From UBA1479 sp964012715 (GTDB lineage Bacteria; Pseudomonadota; Alphaproteobacteria; Rhodospirillales; Casp-alpha2), in contig CAXGUG010000041.1 in NCBI GenBank assembly GCA_964012715.1, positions 1 to 29,399 on the forward strand: DNA of 29,399 nucleotides, written 5' to 3'. The notes beneath the pieces are model-generated. The model was not told where the DNA came from and searched no databases. It saw only the letters and a program-made list of their open reading frames with translations. Below are positions 6,222 through 12,011 of this stretch, in pieces (positions within the stretch are counted from its first letter, which is position 1; the number at the start of each line of letters is the position of its first letter). The translations under genes and the position numbers were made by a program.

Positions 6222-8996
6222 CTATTCCGCCGCCTGCTGGGCGTCGTCGACCTTTTGGATCCGGGCCGCGCAGAACTTGAATTCGGGAATTTTCCCGAAC
6301 GGGTCCAACTGCGGGTTGGTCAGGATGTTGGCCGCTGCTTCGTGATAGCAGAACGGAATGAAGATCATGCCGTCGGCCACGTCGCGGTCGGCGCGGACCT
6401 TCAGCTCAATGGCCCCGCGACGGGTTTCGACCTTGACCCGGTCGCCCGGGGCCAAACCTTTCTCGCCCATCGTAAAGGGGTTGATGCTGACGACCGGTTC
6501 CGGTTCCAACAGGTTCAGAACCGTGGCCCGGCGGGTCATGGCGCCGGTGTGCCAGTGTTCCAGCATGCGGCCGGTGGTCAGAACCAGCGGGAATTCGGCA
6601 TCGGGCAGCTCATCCGGCGGGACCAGTTGGGCGGGCACCAGCTTGGCGCGGCCCGACGCGGTCGGGAAGCCTTCGCCGAAGATGATGTTTTCGCCGGGGC
6701 TGTCCTCGGATTTGCAGGGATAGATGATGCTGTCTTCGTTCTCCAGCCGCTCCCAGGTGATGTTGTCCAGCGAGCGCATGGTCTTCTTCATCTCGTTGAA
6801 CACGTCCTGCGGGCCGCTGTAGGTCCAGTTCAGGCCCAGGCGGTTGGCGATTTCCTGGATGATCCACCAATCCTGGCGGGCCTCTCCGGGCAGGTCGACC
6901 ACCGGGCGGGCCATCTGGACCTGCCTGTTGGTGTTCGAGAACGTCCCCGCCTTTTCCGGGAATGCCGAGGCGGGCAACACCACGTCCGCATGGAAGCAGG
7001 TTTCGGTGAAGAAGATATCCTGCACCACCAGGTGCTCCAGCTTGGCCAAGGCTTCGCGGGCATGCTGGGCGTCGGGGTCCGACATGGCCGGGTTCTCGCC
7101 CATGATGTACATGGCCTTGATCTCGTCGGCCAGGATGGCATGGATGATTTCGACCACGGTCAGGCCGCGCTTGTCGTCCAGCTTCACGCCCCACAGGTCT
7201 TCGTAGACCGAGCGGATGTCCTCGGTCTCGACCGATTTGTAATCGGGGTAGACCATCGGGATCAGGCCCGCGTCGGACGCACCCTGCACATTGTTCTGAC
7301 CGCGCAGCGGATGCAGGCCCGTGCCCGGGCGACCGACCTGGCCGGTGATCATCGACAGCGCGATCAGGCAGCGGGCGTTGTCTGTGCCGTGAACGTGCTG
7401 GCTGACGCCCATGCCCCAGAAGATCAGCGACTTTTCCGCCGTGGCGTAGTCCCGCGCGACTTCGCGCAGAACCTCGGCGGGGATGCCGCAGACCGGGGCC
7501 ATTGCCTCGGGCGAGAACTGCTTGGAGTTTTCCTTCAACTCCTCATAGCCCTCGGTATTGGCCTGGATGTACTGGGTGTCGGTCAGCCCTTCGTGGATGA
7601 TCGTGTGGATCAGGGCGTTGAGCATCGCCACGTCCTGTCCGGCCTTGAACTGCAGATGCCGGGTGGCGTGGCGCGACAGGTCCTGTTTGCGCGGGTCCAT
7701 GACGTAGAGCCGGGCCCCCCGCTTGGCGGCGTTCTTGAGGAACGTCGCGGCGACGGGATGGTTCTGCGTCGGACGGGCGCCGATCACGATGATGACGTCG
7801 GAGTCCTTGGCATCGTTGAACGAGGCCGTGACCGCGCCGGAATTCATGCCTTCCATCAGCGCAGCGACGGAGGACGCGTGGCACAGCCGGGTGCAGTGAT
7901 CGACATTGTTGGTGCGGAAGCCCTGACGGACCAGTTTCTGCACCATGTAGGCTTCTTCGTTCGAACCCTTGGCCGAACCGAAGCCCGCCATGGCCGAGGG
8001 GCCGTCGCGATCGAGAACCTTTTTCAGGCCCTCAGCTGCGCGGTCCAAGGCTTCTTCCCAGGTCGCTTCGCGGAAATGGGTCAGCGGATTGGCCGGGTCG
8101 AGCTGAAGTTCCCCGTCCTTGCCCGCGTCATCCTTGCGGATCAGCGGCTTGGTCAGGCGATGCGGATGGTCGACATAGTCGAAGCCGAACCGTCCTTTGA
8201 CGCACAGGCGGTTCTGGTTGGAGTAACCGTCCTTGCCCTCGACATAGATGATCTTGTTGTCCTTGACGTGGAAGGTCGCCTGACAACCGACGCCGCAATA
8301 GGGGCACAGGCTGTCGACCTTGCGGTCCGGCGCGCCGACGTAGACCTGATTGTCATCGACCATGGTCGACGGCATCAGGGCCCCGGTCGGGCAGGCCTGA
8401 ACGCATTCGCCGCAGGCGACGCAGGTGCTGTCGCCCATGGGGTCGTTCATGTCGAACACGATCTGCGACTTGTGGCCGCGACCGGCCATGCCGATGACGT
8501 CGTTGACCTGGACCTCGCGGCAGGCCCGCACGCAGAGGTTACAGTTGATGCAGGCATCCAGGTTGACCGCCATGGCGGTGTGCGAGCGGTCCGGCGCCGG
8601 GCAGTGGTCGCGGGCTTCGAACCGGCTTTCGTTGAGGTCCGCCTTGTCGGCCCAATGCCAGAACAGGCTGTCCGGATCATGGGCCTGGCGGCGTTCCGGC
8701 TGATCGGACAGCAACAGTTCCAGAACCATGCGCCGGGCCTTGGTCGCCCGTTCGTTGTCGGTCATGACTTCCATGCCCGACGTCGGCTCGCGGCGGCAGG
8801 ACGGGGCCAGGACGCGTTCGCCCTTGATCTCGACCATGCAGGCGCGGCAGTTGGCGTCGGGGCGATACCCCTTGGCCGGGCGATGGCACAGATGGGGGAT
8901 GGTGTTGCCTTGGCGTTTGGCGACATTCCAGATGGTCTCGCCGGGTTGGGCTTCGACCTGTTTGCCGTCCAGCGTGAACTTAATCGGCTCGCTCAT
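6222..8996 (-). CDS. fdsA: NAD-dependent formate dehydrogenase alpha subunit (Mo/W-bis-MGD, FdsA-type)
   Basis: This 924-residue catalytic subunit oxidises formate to CO2 in the cytoplasm. In order: an N-terminal 2Fe-2S domain (C37, C50, C53, C67); two [4Fe-4S] groups at CINCNLCVRAC (149-159) and CVACGECVQAC (192-202); the proximal [4Fe-4S] motif CPYCGVGC (231-238, with C265); and the bis-MGD domains. The active-site motif is RLCHASS, with C372 in the place of selenocysteine followed by the conserved His. The dinucleotide-binding domain closes the protein. The NuoG-like His/Cys3 cluster motif expected between the 2Fe-2S and ferredoxin parts is not seen: around H106 the sequence reads HDPDSLFWHWAD, without the cysteines. 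The start at 8996 overlaps the upstream stop by 4 bases (ATGA), so translation is coupled and a longer in-frame extension is rejected. Confidence 0.93.
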   Translation of the reverse strand: MSEPIKFTLDGKQVEAQPGETIWNVAKRQGNTIPHLCHRPAKGYRPDANCRACMVEIKGERVLAPSCRREPTSGMEVMTDNERATKARRMVLELLLSDQPERRQAHDPDSLFWHWADKADLNESRFEARDHCPAPDRSHTAMAVNLDACINCNLCVRACREVQVNDVIGMAGRGHKSQIVFDMNDPMGDSTCVACGECVQACPTGALMPSTMVDDNQVYVGAPDRKVDSLCPYCGVGCQATFHVKDNKIIYVEGKDGYSNQNRLCVKGRFGFDYVDHPHRLTKPLIRKDDAGKDGELQLDPANPLTHFREATWEEALDRAAEGLKKVLDRDGPSAMAGFGSAKGSNEEAYMVQKLVRQGFRTNNVDHCTRLCHASSVAALMEGMNSGAVTASFNDAKDSDVIIVIGARPTQNHPVAATFLKNAAKRGARLYVMDPRKQDLSRHATRHLQFKAGQDVAMLNALIHTIIHEGLTDTQYIQANTEGYEELKENSKQFSPEAMAPVCGIPAEVLREVARDYATAEKSLIFWGMGVSQHVHGTDNARCLIALSMITGQVGRPGTGLHPLRGQNNVQGASDAGLIPMVYPDYKSVETEDIRSVYEDLWGVKLDDKRGLTVVEIIHAILADEIKAMYIMGENPAMSDPDAQHAREALAKLEHLVVQDIFFTETCFHADVVLPASAFPEKAGTFSNTNRQVQMARPVVDLPGEARQDWWIIQEIANRLGLNWTYSGPQDVFNEMKKTMRSLDNITWERLENEDSIIYPCKSEDSPGENIIFGEGFPTASGRAKLVPAQLVPPDELPDAEFPLVLTTGRMLEHWHTGAMTRRATVLNLLEPEPVVSINPFTMGEKGLAPGDRVKVETRRGAIELKVRADRDVADGMIFIPFCYHEAAANILTNPQLDPFGKIPEFKFCAARIQKVDDAQQAAE

Positions 8997-10660
8997 TGCA
9001 CGTCCTCCCCAAAGAAGCGCAGCGCCGCCTGTACCGGGTTGGGGGCGGCTTGTCCCAGGCCGCAGATCGATGCATCGCGCATGGCCTGGCTCAGTTCGCC
9101 GATCAGGTCGGCGTCCCATTTCGGTTGATCGATCAGCTTCAGCATTTTTTCGCAGCCGACACGGCAGGGCGTGCATTGGCCGCAGCTTTCGTCTTCGAAG
9201 AAGCTGATCAGGTTCTTGCAGATTTCCTTTACGTCGTCGTCCTGGCTGAAGATGACGACCGCCGACGAGCCGATGAAACAGCCGTGCTTGTCGAGCGTTC
9301 CGAAATCCAGCGGTTCGTCCGCCAGGCTTGCGGGCAGCAGGCCTCCCGACGCACCACCCGGCAGATAGGCTTTGAACTCATGCCCGTTGGCCATGCCGCC
9401 GCAATAGTCTTCGATCAGTTGACGGGCGGTGGTGCCCGCCGGGGCGAGTTTCACGCCCGGGTTCTTGACCCGGCCCGAGACCGAATAGAAATGCGGACGG
9501 CCCTGGTCCTGATACCACTGCATGCCGTGTTCGATGATCTTCGGCAGCCAATAGACCGTTTCGATGTTGTTGATCAGGGTCGGGCGGCCCCAAAGGCCAG
9601 CCTGTGCCGGGAACGGCGGGCGGTTGCGCGGCAGGCCGCGCTTGCCCTCGATGCTTTCCAGCATCCCGGATTCCTCGCCGCAGATATAGGCGCCCGCGCC
9701 GCGGCGCAGGTTCAGCTTGATATCGCCGTTCAGGCCCGCGTCCTCGACCTTTGCGATCTCGGCCAACAGAACCTCGCGGCAGGCGGGGTATTCGTCGCGC
9801 AGGTAGATGTAGACGGCTTCGGCCTCGACCGCCCAGGCGGCGAGCAAGGCGCCTTCGATCACCCGGTGGGGATCGGTCTCCAGGCAGTAGCGGTCCTTGA
9901 AGGTGCCAGGCTCGCCTTCGTCGCCGTTGATGGCGACCAGACGCGGCTTCGGCGCGTTCTTCAAAAAGCCCCACTTGGTGGCGGTCGGGAAACCGGCGCC
10001 GCCCAGGCCGCGCAGTTCGGCGGCCTTGATCTCTTCGATCAACTGTTCACGGTCGCGGGAGCCGTTCAGACATTCGCCAAGGACCTTGTAACCGCCCTCG
10101 TTTTGATAGGCGGCAAGGTCTTTATACTTAGGCAGGGGCTGCGCCACGTCGTTGCCGTCGACGGCGGTTTTGACCGCGTCGGCGTCGGCGTTGAAAATCT
10201 GCTTTTGTTTGACGACCGCCACGGGGGCCTTGTCGCAGGCCCCAACGCAGGGCGCGGGAATGACGCGTACGTCGGGCCCAAGGATGCCTTTCAGCTTTTC
10301 AAGAAGCGATCCGGAGCCCTTCATCGAACAGGTGATGCTGTCGCAGACCCGTACGGTCATGGCCGGGGGCGCGTCCTGGCCTTCCTTCACCACGTCGAAG
10401 TGATGATAGAAGGTCGCGACCTCATAGACCTCGGTCTGCGCCATGCGCAATTCAGCAGCCAGTGCGGCCAGATTGTCGGCTGAAAGGTGGCCGAACTTGT
10501 CTTGAATCAGGTGTAGGTATTCGATCAAAAACTCACGGCGGCGCGGCCGATCACCCAAAAGGTCATTGATCGCTGAAATGGCCCCGTCGGAAATCTGGCG
10601 GCCCTTGACGAAGGCGGCGCGCTCGCGGCGGCGTCCTTTCGGGGCGGTGGCGGTGGACAT
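8993..10660 (-). CDS. fdsB: Formate dehydrogenase beta subunit, FdsG-FdsB (NuoE-NuoF) fusion
   Basis: This 555-residue diaphorase subunit passes electrons from the alpha subunit to NAD+. Residues 25-165 are a NuoE/FdsG thioredoxin-like 2Fe-2S domain (C106, C111, C138, C142). Residues about 190-555 are NuoF/FdsB: glycine-rich NADH/FMN site RGLGGAGFPTATKW (217-230), FMN motif NGDEGEPGTFKDR (245-257), GAYICGEE, and the [4Fe-4S] ligands SCGQCTPCR with C493, C496, C499 and C533. In many bacteria FdsG and FdsB are separate genes; the fused form is known from two-subunit enzymes such as the tungsten FDH1 of Methylorubrum extorquens. The ATG at 10660 has AGGAGG 12 bp upstream. It is the first gene of a two-gene operon with fdsA. 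No fdsC, fdsD or fdhD is in the window. Confidence 0.93.
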   Translation of the reverse strand: MSTATAPKGRRRERAAFVKGRQISDGAISAINDLLGDRPRRREFLIEYLHLIQDKFGHLSADNLAALAAELRMAQTEVYEVATFYHHFDVVKEGQDAPPAMTVRVCDSITCSMKGSGSLLEKLKGILGPDVRVIPAPCVGACDKAPVAVVKQKQIFNADADAVKTAVDGNDVAQPLPKYKDLAAYQNEGGYKVLGECLNGSRDREQLIEEIKAAELRGLGGAGFPTATKWGFLKNAPKPRLVAINGDEGEPGTFKDRYCLETDPHRVIEGALLAAWAVEAEAVYIYLRDEYPACREVLLAEIAKVEDAGLNGDIKLNLRRGAGAYICGEESGMLESIEGKRGLPRNRPPFPAQAGLWGRPTLINNIETVYWLPKIIEHGMQWYQDQGRPHFYSVSGRVKNPGVKLAPAGTTARQLIEDYCGGMANGHEFKAYLPGGASGGLLPASLADEPLDFGTLDKHGCFIGSSAVVIFSQDDDVKEICKNLISFFEDESCGQCTPCRVGCEKMLKLIDQPKWDADLIGELSQAMRDASICGLGQAAPNPVQAALRFFGEDVQ

Positions 10661-10767
10661 GAATATGGTTCCTCCTGGCTCGCGTCCGCTGACCGTCGGG
10701 CATTTTCTGCCTTCTAGCCTTTAAGAGAGCGCTGAAAACAACGTTCTCCCCCAGCGGGGCGTTTTGT

Positions 10768-10813
10768 CTGATACGGCTCGGCTTTTTGCCGAATTCTCTG
10801 TGTCAGTCTTTTT
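10768..10813 (+). terminator. Terminator-like stem-loop plus T-run, or structured leader of the fds mRNA
   Basis: CTGATAC (10768-10774) pairs with GTGTCAG (10800-10806, one G-U), enclosing a second stem TCGGC/GCCGA with a TTTTT loop (10778-10792). TCTTTTTAT follows on the + strand. No + strand gene precedes it, so it would end a non-coding transcript, or the same sequence read on the - strand would be a hairpin in the fds leader. Confidence 0.35.
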
Positions 10814-10840
10814 ATCGGTCGATTTTGCTGATGTGGCATT

Positions 10841-10850
10841 TGGTATACCA
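10841..10850. promoter_or_regulatory. Perfect palindrome TGGTATACCA, candidate operator
   Basis: TGGTATACCA is a perfect 10-bp palindrome about 180 bp upstream of the fds operon start and 206 bp upstream of chpT. TGGT-N-ACCA-type dyads are typical of GntR/FadR-family operators, though those usually have a slightly longer centre. No regulator gene is in the window, so the bound protein is unknown. Confidence 0.35.
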
Positions 10851-11056
10851 CAGCGAAAATATAGCATGCTCCCCTTGGTTCGTGAAGCCGGGAAACGACC
10901 TTCTGCGGGCAGGAATTTCAATAATAGTCCTGTACGGGTCGGGCGCTTCGCCCTTGTGCCCCTTTTGCGCGTCGGCAATAGTCGTCGGCGTCGTTCCTGC
11001 GGGCGACACTAAATTAAAATGATAAAATATTAAAACACGAGGAGCACCCGCACGCC

Positions 11057-11707
11057 ATGACCGCCGATATTCGCCTTGCGCAGTTGTTGTGTTCTCGGCT
11101 TTGCCATGACCTCGTCGGTCCGGCCGGCGCGGTGAACGCGGGCCTGGAACTTGCCGAAGACGGCGGAATGGATGCGGATGCCATGGATCTGGTGACGTCC
11201 AGCGCAGCCGAGGTCACCCGCCGGTTAGCATTCTTCAGGATCGCCTTCGGGGCGGCTGGCGGCAAGACGTCCGCCGTCGGAACGCTCAGCTTGAACGAGG
11301 CCCGGGAACTGGCCGGAGACTTGCTGACCGAGGGACGGGCGGTTCTGGAATGGCCGGAGAGCGCGCATGCGCCCGATAGTCTGCCTGCGCCGGTCGGGAA
11401 GGTCTTATTGTTGATGATCATGCTGGCGGCGGACTGTTTGCCGCGGGGCGGATCTGTGACGGTTCATACGGCGGCTTTACCCGAAGGAATGGGCCTGGCG
11501 GTCAGCGCCGCTGGGCAGGGAGCGACGTTGAAAGACACCGTTGCGGAAGCTCTTGATCCGAACGCGCCGGCGGATGTCCTGAATGCCCGTTCCGTCCATG
11601 CCTATTTCGCCCAGATGCTGGCGGTCGCAGAAAGCGGACGGATCGAGACTTCGACCGATGCTGAGGACGAAATTCGATTTATGGCTTTGTTTCCAAAAGA
11701 AAAATAG
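11057..11707 (+). CDS. chpT: Histidine phosphotransferase ChpT
   Basis: This 216-residue protein resembles ChpT, which shuttles phosphate from the hybrid kinase CckA to CtrA (and CpdR). The N-terminal dimerisation helix carries LLCSRLCHDLVGPAGAVNAG, with His17 the expected phosphorylated residue. The rest is a degenerate Bergerat-like ATPase fold that keeps the shape but not the ATP-binding boxes, as in the family. The length fits. The start ATG at 11057 has GAGGAG 12 bp upstream; no better start is in frame. It is followed by 304 bp without a gene, then the che cluster, with ctrA, its target, downstream at 17568. This clustering supports the call strongly. CckA is not in the window. Confidence 0.88.
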   Translation: MTADIRLAQLLCSRLCHDLVGPAGAVNAGLELAEDGGMDADAMDLVTSSAAEVTRRLAFFRIAFGAAGGKTSAVGTLSLNEARELAGDLLTEGRAVLEWPESAHAPDSLPAPVGKVLLLMIMLAADCLPRGGSVTVHTAALPEGMGLAVSAAGQGATLKDTVAEALDPNAPADVLNARSVHAYFAQMLAVAESGRIETSTDAEDEIRFMALFPKEK

Positions 11708-12011
11708 ACCACCCACGCGGCCTTTCGGCAGAGGCGTCCGTAAATGCGCTAGGCCATCAGTCATAGTCCAATCGCCGTGAAATCATTTGCCGCCTCGGGG
11801 CCATTTTGCTTTAATTTTCAAGCCTTAGAAAAAAATCGCCCTTAGGAATGTCCAGCATTCTAGAGGCGAGGGTGTGAGTTGACGTTCTTTTCGGCCTGTG
11901 GGCCGATCGGGGAATATGATTGAATGCGATGCCGCTCTGTGCAGTTATGCGCGCATAGGGCAGGATGCAGGGTCTTGAATATGGAGCGGCGCGCTCCTGG
12001 GAGTTTCAAAG
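11708..12011. other. Intergenic region between chpT and cheA
   Basis: These 304 bp contain no gene that I can support. Visible elements are an A/T-rich patch (about 11808-11842), a repeated CCTTAG word on either side of an A-run, and an inverted repeat TCGGCC-TGTG-GGCCGA at 11891-11906. The che promoter is probably here, but no consensus -35/-10 pair or TTAA-N7-TTAA CtrA box is evident, and chpT has no obvious terminator. Confidence 0.5.

Larger units (their letters stand above)
10661..11056. other. Divergent intergenic region between the soluble formate dehydrogenase operon and chpT
   Basis: These 396 bp hold no supportable gene; the short frames here lack ribosome sites and family features. 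The region contains an imperfect stem-loop followed by a T-run (10768-10813), a perfect 10-bp palindrome (10841-10850), a small GGGCG-CTT-CGCCC hairpin (10941-10953), and an A/T-rich stretch at 11009-11036 just before the chpT ribosome site that probably includes the chpT promoter. Promoters for both divergent units should lie here, but I cannot place -35/-10 boxes with confidence. Confidence 0.6.

Noticed and set aside
6255..9128. 957-codon + strand open frame opposite fdsA
   Set aside because: Long antisense frames are common opposite GC-rich genes; the - strand product has complete FeS and bis-MGD motifs, while the antisense one has none.
10721..11022. Several 60-85-codon frames on both strands between fds and chpT
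   Set aside because: They lack ribosome sites, overlap one another and the palindrome, and have unbiased codon use; treated as non-coding.
11014..11033. Two TTAA words before chpT as a CtrA box
   Set aside because: They are 12 bases apart, far from the 6-8 seen in the ctrA gap, and lie in a generally A/T-rich stretch.
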